Source: Paulownia fortunei (taxonomy: Eukaryota; Streptophyta; Magnoliopsida; Lamiales; Paulowniaceae). Taken from it: a stretch of 64,000 bases of DNA. The notes under the pieces are model-generated. The model was not told the origin of the DNA. It did no database searches and worked only from the letters and a program-made list of their open reading frames with translations. Every line of letters begins with the position of its first letter. Position 1 is the stretch's first letter. Made by a program: the position numbers and the translations under genes. The stretch covers positions 1-64,000 of the forward strand of contig CM033117.1 of NCBI GenBank assembly GCA_019321725.1, given 5' to 3'. Of the stretch, positions 16,901 to 28,872 are shown piece by piece.

Positions 16901-19900
16901 AAACTTCTGTTTTCTGAACTGGCATATATATCTCTCTTTCATTTGCAGTATGTTGTAAAAATTTGTGAATGCAAGTGCACGATATCGTATACAAGTAATA
17001 AAGTGATAAATCAATTATCGTTCCCATGAGAATTGTTGAATTATTAAGTACCAAAATTATGTTAACTCTAATTTTATTTGAATGAATGCATTTTTGTGAT
17101 TTTGTTTATAAAATAAATTCAACTAAATTTAATGATAGAAATATTTAAAGATAAAATTCACTAATTTAAAAAGTCTAAGGTTATGATTTTACCATAATTA
17201 GTCCGAATTGAATAATTTATCGCATCAATCTCATTTTATTTTATAAGTGATAGTCGAAAATCCCTAAATTATCCACTAGCCTCTCCCAAGGTCTAATGAA
17301 AATATCATCAACTGCTAACCCACTATATTTATGTAAATTACAACAATCAATAATTCATTAGATTCTATGGATCTCCAACAGGACTACACAAACCATGTAA
17401 GTATATTTCTATCTCACATGCAATTTATGATTTTCTACACATAAACTAGACACATATAACATCTCGGGTCAATATGATTAGCAAATCATTCAATTAGTGG
17501 CAAAATAATTGAAAGTATTAAGAACAATGTAGAAAACTCAACTTGAACATAAATTGAGAATTGAATTGATACAAATATTCAAAATATCATAATTAGATTA
17601 CATCACAACCCTAAAAAAATAAATTAGTTCATAATGATAAAAATGAAAGATAAATGAACAATATTCATACACAATATTAATGAGAAAATGAGGAAAATGA
17701 AATAAAACTTTGAAGATAATGAGTTTCTTCTCTTGTAGATGTCTTCTTCTCAAATTGTGGAAGAATTCTCTCCTCCTCCTCCTCCTCTTCTTCTTCCTTC
17801 TTCTTTCTTGGCTTGTTTTCTCTTCTCTCCCTCTCTCAAAATCTGAAATGGAGGCTTTTGAAATACTTAAACTTGATGGAAGATGTCCTAAAAAGGGCAT
17901 AAAATATCAATTTATCCTTACTTGCCTGGTTGGCAGTGTCTAGGCGCCAATTTGCAGCGCCTAGGCGCTGATTTCTATGCCTAGGCACTGCACATTCTGT
18001 CCTAGACAGTGATTGGCGCTGCTCTTGCTGTCCAAGGTTAGTTTCTGCTGCGTTTGTAGCCTCTTTCAACTGATTTTTCATCTATTTTTAGGCTAAAATG
18101 GCTTTTGGTATCTACATATGAATTGTAGCTCTATGTCTTGGCTTTCGATAGGAACTTGAATCAACTCAATATGAAATCTGTGCAAAGATTTATGTCTGAA
18201 ATACCAAGATGTGTCATACCTGAAATGTTTAATCAAGTATAGACTATTTAACCCGATTTTTCTCATTGAAATAGAAAAAACTAGATTTCATGGTAAACAT
18301 AAACGTTATATATAAATCTCTTGTCTTTCCAATGATTCAAGAAACAAGTCAAAAGGATATTGGAACAAAAAGTTATGATTGAAATACGAACACTGCCCTC
18401 AATAACACCAAAAAACGGATTAATCAAAATTAAAACCAAGTTTTATATTTATTTCCATTTTCTCCTCATTTTGCTATTACCTACAATATTTCAAACTAAA
18501 TGCATAAAAATTAATAAAAATAATTAAAAATTAAACAAAAAGTTAAGCAAATAATATTTAATTAAGAGATATAAAATCAACTCATCACAGTGCAGTATGC
18601 ATAATCACACATCCAAACCCCATAATATTTGTCTCATTAAAAGACAAATCTGAAGTTATATTCATGCCAACTACGACATTTGTTTGTGATCTTTGTGTCA
18701 TTGACACAAAATCTCCATTCAGCTGGCAACCAGCTTCCTGATCTAATTTTTTGTGATACCAAAAAAGGTTAATTTAGTAAATCTTGTTCTTTGAATGTCA
18801 GATCTTTTTTGTCTTTTGCTTCTGGTCTTGTGCAGATACAAGAACTGATTATATGAAACAAGAATTTTGCCTAACAGTACCGTGTGACTAGGTTGGGAGC
18901 TTTGCTGCAGTAACAATACCAAGATATACATGGACAAGTTAGGAACTTGCAGTGATTAGTCAGGTCACACTGCATAACATGTCAATGGTGATAAGCAGGG
19001 TCCAAAATGGATGTTTTTCGATTAAGCACAGAATACATGATCTTAAAGAACTCTTTGTTGTGCTGAAATTTTTATCTGAAGTTTTCCCGTGTGTCATATG
19101 AGTTGATCCACATTTGGAAGGAAAATTGATGGACTCACAATACTAAGATCGTCGCTGATTCCAGTTCTTTTAAAGTTCAGGAGGAATCTATCGAGAGAAG
19201 CATTGATGAGTAAGACTCTGAGGAATGACATTGTCACATATTCAACATTGAAAAGTAATTCATCTTAAGAGGCATCCAGAAAACGATAGATAGCATATAC
19301 TGATCACTGTTCAAGAAAAATGTTATTTGAACAATCAAAAGAAGGTTCTGTTCAAGGATTGATGCTAGTGTTTAGTGCAGCTAGACCGCAGGGCAGAGAT
19401 TTTCTATTTTCTATTTCCACTGGAAAAGTTTTTGGTGTATATGCTCGTGAGTTCTCTGATTTTATTCCATTTACTGCCCTAGGTAATGGAGGTCCTTATC
19501 CAGATAGCGAGAAAAGAAGGTTTTGAGCTGTCCATGAGCTTTGCTGTTAAGATTGCAACCAAATCAAAGCAAAATCTAAGGAGAGCAATCATGGCACTTG
19601 AAGCCTGCAAATCACACAAGTAAGAAAATTAGTAAGAAGTGAATCATGTTTATATGATTTTTCACTTAAACACTCGTGCATTTTCAGCTATCCTTTTGAC
19701 GAGGACCAACCTATTCCACTAGGATGGGAAGAAGCCGTTGTGGAACTTGCTGCAGACATATTAGCAGACCCATTCCCAAAGAGGTAAACTCTTTGATGAT
19801 CTCTCTTTCTTGGTTATCCTCTTGCTAAAATAACGTGTTTTGTATCGCAACAACCATTCACCTATGTTGTTAGCCTGACAAGTTAAATAGTAAGCTTTTT

Positions 19901-20823
19901 ATCTGATCAATGACAATACCTTTTAACAGTGAATCTCCACGTTCTGATTTTGTCTTGGTTAGATTATTTATCATTCGGGGGAAGATTCAAAAACTTCTGG
20001 CAGATTTTCTTCATCCAAAACTAATTCTCCTGGTAATGTACTGATTACGTTAATAAGCATTGTACACCATATTACTTTTATAGTTTTATGTCTAACGTTA
20101 TAAATAGCCAATTCCACAGAAGCTTGTTGAACAATTTCTTCGTGGAGTTGAGGCTAGTTTGAAAAGGGAAATTTACTATTGGTATGCTTACTATGTAAGT
20201 CTAATCGTTCACTGCCTTTCTCAGTTAAGACCCACAAGAGAGAAAAAAAAAAAAAACAAAAAACAAAAAACAGATGAGTGATTCAAGTTTCATTTGCAGG
20301 ATAAGAGACTCCCAAGTGGTGCAAGTGCCTTGCTAAAGTTAGAAGGTAATGTACCACAAGAACCATTTATGCTTTAACGATAATATTTATCATATATAAT
20401 CATGCTTAACATGTTAGTTAGTGTATTGCTCTTGATCTAACAGGAATATGAGCAAGACAAGAGAAGCATATTTATCATTATAGTAACTATTTCCATTACT
20501 ATCTGCTTACTTTCTTGAAAACTAATGCACACACAACAAGAATCTTAAAGTCTAAAAGAGAAATGCTTAATTTTGCAAGCTTTTGCTGATTGAAAACAAG
20601 AAAAGAAGAAACAAACATTTACAGTCGAATCTCCTAAATCTATCTAGTTCACCTTTCAAGTTTGCATAGATAGATCCCATTGCTGAATTAAATTTTAACA
20701 TTAGTGTTGATGAATTTCCTAATTATTAGTGGCTCACTAATTACTTCTTTTAATGGTGCAGAGTTTGTAGCCAAGTTTATGAGCATATATAGGAAGAGTT
20801 GCTCCACAAATCGGCAATTCTGA
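13926..20823 (+). CDS. Replication factor C subunit 3-like AAA+ protein with long N-terminal extension
   Basis: Eleven exons (13926-15278, 15466-15576, 15662-15694, 16415-16592, 16686-16867, 19483-19619, 19688-19783, 19963-20032, 20120-20194, 20300-20345, 20762-20823) join into an open frame of 780 codons. Residues 1 to about 420 are polar, Ser/Arg/Asn-rich and probably disordered, with repeated SPF...SERRTNPD units. From about 425 the protein matches the small clamp-loader subunits, best RFC3: [11 protein letters not shown], then GPPGTGKK (464-471; RFC3 also has a second Lys after the P-loop Lys), LVLYDVDK as Walker B (about 561-567), SRC (605-607), and [21 protein letters not shown]. The RFC3-type C-terminal collar helices follow. 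Ordinary RFC3 is about 350 residues, so this is a paralogue with an added N-terminus. A second ATG at 13935 could be the real start. A role in DNA clamp loading is inferred only. Confidence 0.9.
14230..14445 (+). repeat. Internal coding repeat in the RFC3-like N-terminus
   Basis: About four imperfect in-frame units of roughly 60 bases each encode N-x-(S/C)-P-(F/L) followed by SERRTNPD or a variant (RRTYSD, SERRTH). The two central units are closest, both with a serine followed by ERRTNPD. This suggests tandem duplication inside the disordered extension. Confidence 0.8.
16964..18490 (+). mobile_element. Degenerate LTR (probably solo) inside RFC3-like intron 5
   Basis: This stretch aligns by eye with 53515-55110. 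Shared points in order are: a leader with GTGCACGATATCGTA versus GTACACGGTGTCAAG, then ATTAAGTACC, CAATTAGTGGC, a GCGCCTAGGCGCTG-like cluster (about 17940-18010), TGTCTTGGCTTT, TTGAATCAACT, AAAATACC-type text and GATTTTTCTCATT. The start is set at TGTGAATGCAAG. The end is less sure, perhaps at ACCTACA near 18485. No coding internal region is attached. It sits in the 2.6 kb intron 16868-19482 in the sense orientation. Ends are approximate and no target-site duplication was proven. Confidence 0.7.
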
Positions 20824-21768
20824 TGAGGAACATTATGATCCTGGTGGTTGCATTTTGCAACTTGTGAGATTTTTATTGATACGGCTCTATTTCAATGATA
20901 TATAGAGATAATAAAAAAGGCAGGATGTAGCAGAATTCTAAAATCATTTGACTATTTTTATTGATTGAAGTGATTTTGGTTGCTTCTCCCTGGATACTGT
21001 GTGAACATCTGTCAAATATACACATCTGTCTGTGTGGTTAATGCTGTATTCCTTTGGCAGACTGAATCCTGTTTATTAGTCCCGAAAGAAACTTTCTCTT
21101 GATTTCCAAACTTTTTATTATTGGTGGTATATTTGTGAAAGGGGAGGATTGGAATGATGAATGGATTTTGATTTTTAATTTCCAACATTCATTTTATGAG
21201 TTATCAATATAGTTCGACTCGAGTAACATTGCCATAAATAATAACAATTGGAATCCATGTTTAGGATAGTTGGCAAAAATGGCCCTAATTAGACATCTTT
21301 TATATAAATAAATTTTTATGTTCTTATATACGGACATATGATTATTAAGATTGAATTAATATATGTATATATATATATATATATATTAACCTATGTGCAT
21401 GTCACATATTAAAGTATTGAATCTAGATATGTATGTACAACATATATTTAATACATTAATTAAATTTACTTTCATGTATAATATATATATTTAGTGATTG
21501 CCGAAAAATTATATTGTAAATGATGATAATAAAATTAATAATAATAATAAGAAAAGAAAAGTTAGCAGAGGCGAGGCGAGTGAGTCAGTCCTCTACTCAG
21601 CTGGACTCAACTCAACTCATTCAGTTTGTGGTCTCGGCACTCTCTTCAGGCTTCAGTCTCATTATTATCATAGCTTCCATTTCTGAGTGCAAATTCCCAA
21701 TCCCAAAACCCTGAAACAAAGGAAAGACCCGATTCTGCTATCCTCGTGAAGACAACAAGAAGAAGAAG
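20824..21768. other. Intergenic between RFC3-like and gamma-CA genes
   Basis: The left side probably holds the RFC3-like 3' untranslated region and the right side the gamma-CA promoter and leader. A TA run lies at 21367-21387. No further gene is seen. Confidence 0.6.
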
Positions 21769-24700
21769 ATGGGTTCTCTGGGGAGAGCAATCTACACCGT
21801 TGGATTCTGGGTCAGGGAAACCGGCCAAGCCCTTGATCGCCTCGGCTCCCGCCTCCAGGGAAACTACGTTTTCCAAGAACAACGTAATACTACTATTATT
21901 GCTCCTCTTCAGCTTAAGTACAAGGTCTATAAGGGTTTAATTTTTACTATATTTTAATTAGAAATGTGTTGGCTCAGTTCCTAATCTTTGGAGTTTATGC
22001 CAGTTTTTCCAGAAGTGAAAAAAAAGAGAGGGCATTGATTTTTGAGAGGTGGGGGGAAGAACAGGTAGTTTAGAGCAGATAGACTAATCTTTGGGGCAGG
22101 CGTACCACTTAATGATACCTGCAAGTTATGTGAGCTTGGGCTTCATCTGACACTTACTCTTGGGTGTACCTTATGCCATCCATCTCATGTACCCTTGTAA
22201 TGTTGTTCCATCGGGGTCATTTTATGAAGTGTATTAGACCAGTTGCCTCTTCTCTGGCTCACTCTTTAGAATGTTTACTGTATGGTGTTGATGAATACAA
22301 GAGTAACTACCCAGTTTTACATGGAACTCAAAATCATAGCTCGATACTAATTTTTTTCAAATTGTGGACCATGGAGAGAATGCAGTAGTAGTATATCATT
22401 CTTTTGAGGACTTCAAGTCTTAGTGATGTCCAAGTGAACTTTTCATAGCATGATGTTTAAATTTTGATGGTGTCCTGTGTTTTCGTTCATCATTCTTGCT
22501 ACCACCTAATTGCTATAAACTAAACAAAAGTAAGAAGCATTGTTTGGGCTGATGAAATATATATCACACATTCCAATATCTCAGTCCAATGCTTTGAACT
22601 TCCAAAGTTAGTGGGGTCCTTAGCATGCCTCAGTGTTGAGAAAATCTAGAATGGAAGTTCAATCACCACAGGTCTCATTTAGTGCAAATAAGTCAATCAC
22701 ATGATCAAAACAGCATTATTCAACAAGTCTGGGAGATAGGGCTTCTTTGGAGCAAGAGATTGCAATGCATTTGTGTCTACATTCTAAACAGTGGCAATTC
22801 TGTTTTGGCTGCGAATTGAAATTTTTTATTCCTCTCCTTTAAATCTGCACTTTATGGCTAATATATGCATTGTGCATATCTACATATGATGTGCTTCATC
22901 CAGCAAAAAATTCATGTTACTTCCCTTTTTTTCTCCCCAAAATTTTTCTGCTGTTGTAAGTTGTAGAAGTTCAGTGGAGCTTAATTACCAAACATATCTA
23001 TTTTTGTCTTTCTACTCATTTATGGATATTTACCTACTGGCATATTTGTCATTTAATTGTCTGATGAATCTTTTACTCACAATCTTGGGACATTATTGAT
23101 ACATAATTTTTTTTCACCAGTATCGAGGCATAGAACGCTCATGAACTTATTTGACAAAGTCCCTGTGGTTGATAAGGATGCCTTTGTTGCCCCTAGTGCA
23201 TCCATAATTGGGGATGTTCATGTTGGATGTAGTTCCTCCATTTGGTATGGATGTGTAATCAGAGGTATTTTCTTCAAGAAATTTAACTGCTATTGTTTCT
23301 TGTGTTTTAGTTGTCTTTCCTTTAAGCAATATAATCTTGAATCAGTGACTTCAAGCAGATTGTGAACTAATTTCTTTTCATCTAAGAGTCGTCTCAAATT
23401 TCACTCTTTCTTACACTTGGACATTCAGTTTTCTCATTGCCTTGCAACATGCTCTTCATACAGAGTGTAAAAGACCAGATGCAGAGTAGTGCTAGACTCA
23501 GAATCCTGGTCTAATGTTTAGAACGTATGATCAGGATACTTTTACATCAAATGGCTTTCCTCGTTGATGAATTTACCAGGCTTGAAGACCTAACTTTACT
23601 TACAGTTCATATGTCCTTGCTCACTGCTTTTAGTTTAGAATACAGCTTGTGCTTTGTCACTGTGATGAAGCACAATTTCTTTTAGATTTATTTATAGGCT
23701 ATCATAGGCTGCATTCAAGAAAACTGGAAGTAATTAATTCAATCATTCACCTAGAAAAAGAAAACATGAATGGAAAAATATGCTGTTGTTTTGAAGTTCC
23801 CATGAATTATTTCTGCCTTTAAGCATGTGTACGGGTGGATTGTGTTTTGTGTGATATCTGTTTATTTGATTCTTGTAGTTGGATATAGTTTGCTCGTATA
23901 TTGTTGTTGCAATAGATTTAATGGTTTTTATGCAGGTGATGTGAACAGCATCAGTATTGGAACTGGAACCAACATACAAGACAATTCTCTTGTTCATGTA
24001 GCCAAATCTAATCTGAGTGGGAAGGTCTTGCCTACCATTATTGGCAACAATGTCACTGTAGGTTAGTAACACTAAACCACTTTGTACGGGAACCTGGTCC
24101 TGCTTGGGACTTTCTGTATCCTGAGTGATAATACCCGCATTTGACTGGACAGGTCATAGTGCTGTCTTGCATGGATGTACTGTAGAGGATGAGACATTTG
24201 TTGGTATGGGTGCAACATTGCTTGATGGGGTGGTTGTGGAGAAACAAGCTATGGTTGCTGCTGGAGCTCTTGTCAGACAGAATACAAGAATACCCTCTGG
24301 AGAGGTTTGTAGATATATAAATGAGCTATTGGTTGACATATGACATATTAATGATATCAATTTGCGTAAAAGTGTCATTAGTTACGTGTAGTTTGTTCCT
24401 TCTTTCTGCATGGGCTCTACATATATTTGAATAGCTGTGTCAAAATTTCCCAATTATACATCCACAAGTTTCGTGGTCTTCCTTGTGCCAGCTTTTAATC
24501 ATGTAACTGAAATTGCAAAGAACAGCTGTACTTCTATGCTATATTATAATAATTTGGAAATCTGAATGCCGGCCAAGTGACAGTTATTAGTATTGATCTT
24601 TTTTTGGTTTGATTTATTTACCAACTTAGATGATTGTAACAAAGTGAAAGGACCATTTGGAATAGCAAATGAAAAGTGTTGCTTAATCTGTCTTTCAATC

Positions 24701-24974
24701 CCAGGTCTGGGGAGGAAACCCTGCAAAATTCCTGAGGAAGCTCACAGAGGACGAAATTGCCTTTACATCGCAGTCAGCTATTAACTATTCAAACCTAGCC
24801 CAAGTTCATGCTGCTGAAAATGCTAAGGGGTCTGACGAGATCGAGTTTGAAAAGGTGCTTCGCAAGAAATCAGCTAGGTGCGATGAAGAGTATGAATTGA
24901 TGTTGGGTGTTACTCGGGAAACACCTCCAGAACTTAACCTTCCTGATAATATTAAAGCTCCAAAGGCTTCTTAA
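21769..24974 (+). CDS. Mitochondrial gamma carbonic anhydrase, complex I subunit (gamma-CA1/2-like)
   Basis: Five exons (21769-21883, 23121-23264, 23936-24061, 24153-24304, 24705-24974) join into 268 residues. The start MGSLGRAIYTVGFWVRETGQ and the end ETPPELNLPDNI match plant gamma-CA proteins, which form the matrix-exposed carbonic-anhydrase domain on the membrane arm of mitochondrial complex I. The middle is a left-handed beta-helix of hexapeptide repeats (about 60-190). The three zinc-ligand histidines of the Cam-type fold are present at 107 (SLVHVA), 130 and 135 (GHSAVLHG), as is the RGD turn near 86-88. The length is close to that of Arabidopsis gamma-CA1 and -CA2 (about 275). Keeping all three His fits the CA1/CA2 type rather than the gamma-CA-like proteins. 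Intron 1 is about 1.2 kb. Whether it catalyses CO2 hydration in vivo cannot be told from sequence. Confidence 0.95.
21884..23120 (+). other. Gamma-CA intron 1
   Basis: A GT-AG intron (AAC|GTAATA to TTTTTTTTCACCAG). No nested gene or recognised repeat is seen. Confidence 0.85.
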
Positions 24975-27900
24975 TATGCAACGTTGGTCAAACATTTTGT
25001 TGTTTCCTGCGGATTCCTAGAAAAAAGCCCTGAGGTTCACTTGCAATAAATTATGGTACACATTGTTTCTTATCCACGGCCTCTTCCATCTTTGGTTAAT
25101 GAAATGCTTTACTCTGTGTCTGCAGACTTGGATTTTAATCAATCCTGAAAGGTGCAGATTGCCATTATATTTTTTCTTTTGAAGATAAAAATGTTCCAAT
25201 CTCCATATTTGTTTTCTAAAGTTGTGTTTCTATATCAATAGGTGCACGTTTTCCGAAAGGTATTGTCAACAAGCTCGAACCCTCAAAATTATAAGACGTC
25301 GAGTCTCTGTCTCTCTCTACTCTCTGGTGGCTAGTTAGTCTCTACCATAACATTTTTCTATTTTAAGGATAGATAAGTGCAAAAGCTAAGGCCTCATATG
25401 ATTTTTGCTCCAAACTCCATGCCTTGGAAACAATAATCATAATCATGAGAAGAATACAAGTAGCATTTCAAAGCAAATTGAATGAAAAAACTGTAGATAA
25501 CATGTCCAAATGATGACTTTTGGATACTATGCCTCAGATGGAGTGGATGCCACTTCTTTATAAAGGAACTCTCCAACAGCTCAGTTTACCCAACCTTTTA
25601 GAGCTTGAGTAGGAGGTTTCAAATCCTTAAAAGTTAAATTCACCAGTTTTAAATTGTATTTATTGGCAAATAAGAGGATTTTTAATTAAAACTTTAAAAT
25701 CCTTAGCTAAGAATACCACAATACAAATCCCTTAGCAATGAAGAGGATCTCCAATTGATTGACATGGGACAGTGTTTCAAGTCCATTACAATTATTTAAA
25801 AAGCTACCCTGATATTATAATTCAAATTTAAGATTTAAAATAGATCAAAAAAACTATGCAAGGAATGCCATATAAATTGTGATTTTGAAATTAAATTGCT
25901 CACCGTTATTTGATTTGTTCCCTGTATATATATATATATATATATATATGGAATAGTCAACTGTTTAATAGCAAGAATCTTATTTTAACTAGTGGAGGAA
26001 ATTAAAAGTTAAAAGAAGAGAATAAAGAGATTATCCTATGAGCAGTACATATATATATATATATTATGAATTAAAGAAATTATTGAATGACTTAAAACCT
26101 ATAATGAAGCTTGAGTAGGAGGCAAAGACAGACAGAGAGACAGGCATGCTTGCTTATCTATAATAATAATAATAAATAAAATAATATTAAATAATAATAA
26201 TAATAATTGCTTCTTCTTCTCAATGCAATCATTTTCTTTCTCTAAATTACTTCTCCGGTCACAGTCCTACCTAATTATCTGTCTCATCTATCCCTCAATT
26301 CTTACATTGCAAGATTATAAAAATTACTCCTCCAAACTTTACTTGCTTCATATTTTTTTATTCACCATTCCATATATGAATCATTAAAATGCATGAGACA
26401 AAACAAATCCACACACACACACACACAGATATATATATATATGTGTGTATATGTCATAAATATATGTATGCATGTATGTATGTGTATATGTCATATGTAT
26501 ATATGTATTTATATACAGTCTTAGCTATAACTTTAGGACATGACTTTATGTAAAGTGGGCAACACAAATACACAATGGACCCAAAATAGCGGGTCTTTTG
26601 TCGTGTGAGAAGCTTGTAAATTACTATATTTGCTTACAAACTGCGAGGTATGGTCCAGCCATCCTCTTTTTCCTCTAATTTGTTTTGCAAAAGTGTGATA
26701 CCCAAACAATAACATGGCTAACCCATGATTAACAAATTAAATAAGTTTAATTTAGGAGAATAAGAGCTAAATCTTCTTTCCCAAAAGAAAAGAAAGAAAC
26801 ACAATATATGTTACTGCCAAAGTTTGAAGAGGCTTTGCATCTTGTCTTTCTTATGGAAACCTTTTTTTTTTTTTTCCTTTTCTTTTTCTCTTTGAATCTT
26901 TTTTTTTCTTTCTTTGGCCACATTAAAGAAGTGGAATTGAACAATGAATACAGTGTCAGTAAACTACTTATTTATGGAATTTGGCTAATGGCGGGTTGTT
27001 GGGAGTAGAAAATAAGTAAAAGAAGGGGTTTAAGAGATGTTGCGTTCGATAATTTATATCCAATGTGTAATTCATTACATATTTTGCATATACTCATATG
27101 TATGTGTGTTTGAGTATGTGATAAGATTAATATCCAATTTTAACTAATGCGTGTCATATCTACGATTAAATTCCTTTTTCTTGATACAGCTTTTGAGAAC
27201 CTAGTCATCAATGTCAAATTCCATCGTGTATAGTTAATGTTGTCTGCCCCATGATGCTCTCTGATAGCTATTCATCAGCTTAATTATGCAAAGTTTATTA
27301 TGTTACATTTTCGTAGGACCATTGCACCTCAAACACATGTCCTATCTGCATCAAAATTACCTCAACTTTAAAAAATGGGAGTGACGCTTTTTCTCTTTCC
27401 CCAGAGACAACCAATGAACTCTGGGAAAATTCTGAATAATCAATCATAAACAAGTGAATTAATGTATAATCGTCTTATAATTTTTTGATGAAAAATATGA
27501 GTTATCTTGAAGTGTCAATCAATTAAATATAGCAAAAGTGATGCTAACGTGAAGTGGATATTAATTTTTTTTGTATATATCTAAACTTAAACCCAAATTA
27601 ATGAGGCCATTGACATGTTATAAACCAAATGCATTCACCACATTATGCTTATCATATAGGGTCTAGTGGCATAAAAGAAAGTTGTTGGCTGCATAACATA
27701 TATCTATTGTTAATTATATGGTCAAGTAGTGTTGCTATCTAAATCCAGGCAACGTGCACAACATAATCTTTGTAGCCACATTCCATGAAAATGACAAGAA
27801 GAAGAATTGAAAATTAATGTGTTTGGGACCTAAAATTTAATGTGAGATACGCAACTTGACAACACTGTTTAGATGAAGATTGAATGAAACAAGTCGAAGG

Positions 27901-28872
27901 ACTAAGGTAGCAGTAGCACAACCATCAACCAAGTTCAGAGGTATGAATGGTACTAGAGGCATCTAATCATGACCAAAAATAATTGAAGAAAATGCTCATG
28001 TGACTCGTACTTGAGCTGCTTTTCGCTTTATAAACAAGACAATTCGCGAGAAATGTCCCACCTTATTTAATGTGAATAGTACATAAAGGTCATGGTAGTA
28101 GCATAAACTTTTATACATGTATAATATATTGTATGTTTCAAAATAAAAACTCTTATTTTCTGTCTGAGATTTTACATTTCATTTTTATGAAAAAATAGTA
28201 ATAGTTTTTTAAAAAGTATTTTCGCACTTAAAAATAATAATTTGTCACTATCCGCACTCTGATATTGCTTTTAATGATGAAAGTTTAATAATATTCAAAA
28301 TTCCTTTTTTTCAATTTCATTTTAAATTTTAAATTCTATATCCATTTAAAATGGGATATTCAAATTTCTGACCCTCTATAACTATGAAGTCTTAGATTTA
28401 AAAAAAATTAAAAATTTTATCTGTATAATTTTATTTTTTTTCATCTTAGCATGGTTGTGCATAATTATGGTATTGGATGCAATGATGTACCAAACACTGT
28501 TGGACCTAAAAAAAGAAAAAAAAAAAAAAAATCCAAAAGAGCTCCTCCAAGTGAACAAGGACATAAATGTAATTCCGAGTAACAACAACTCTAATCACTG
28601 ACTCCACTTTAAACCTTGAAAGACGGCCCCAAAATTTGTCATTTCTTAAACCCCACTTTTTCGTTCCCCATTCTGCCCCTCCATCCATATTCCTCCTCCT
28701 CTTACACCCACTCCCCATGGGCAGAGCAGAGGGCCACTACGCTAACACCACCACCATCCATAGCTGATAGCTACAACCTCAGAAAACAACATTTCACAGC
28801 CGTAATACAAAACAATAAAGAAAAAGGAGAAAAAGTAGCGGAAAGGAAATATCTCACATTTCCCTTCCCCCA
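24975..28872. other. Intergenic between gamma-CA and auxilin-like genes
   Basis: AT-rich spacer of about 3.9 kb. It contains several dinucleotide tracts (25925-25949 and about 26048-26064 TA; about 26410-26450 CA then TA/TG), ATA/AAT-rich text near 26160-26205 and a T-rich block near 26862-26910. The right end should hold the auxilin-like promoter. No gene is supported. Confidence 0.6.
25925..25949. repeat. (TA)n microsatellite
   Basis: A simple TA run of about 25 bases. Confidence 0.9.

Noticed and set aside
19320..19526. Open frame [11 protein letters not shown]... just before RFC3-like exon 6
   Set aside because: It runs through the intron acceptor in the wrong frame relative to the RFC3-like exon, so it is intron plus an out-of-frame shadow.
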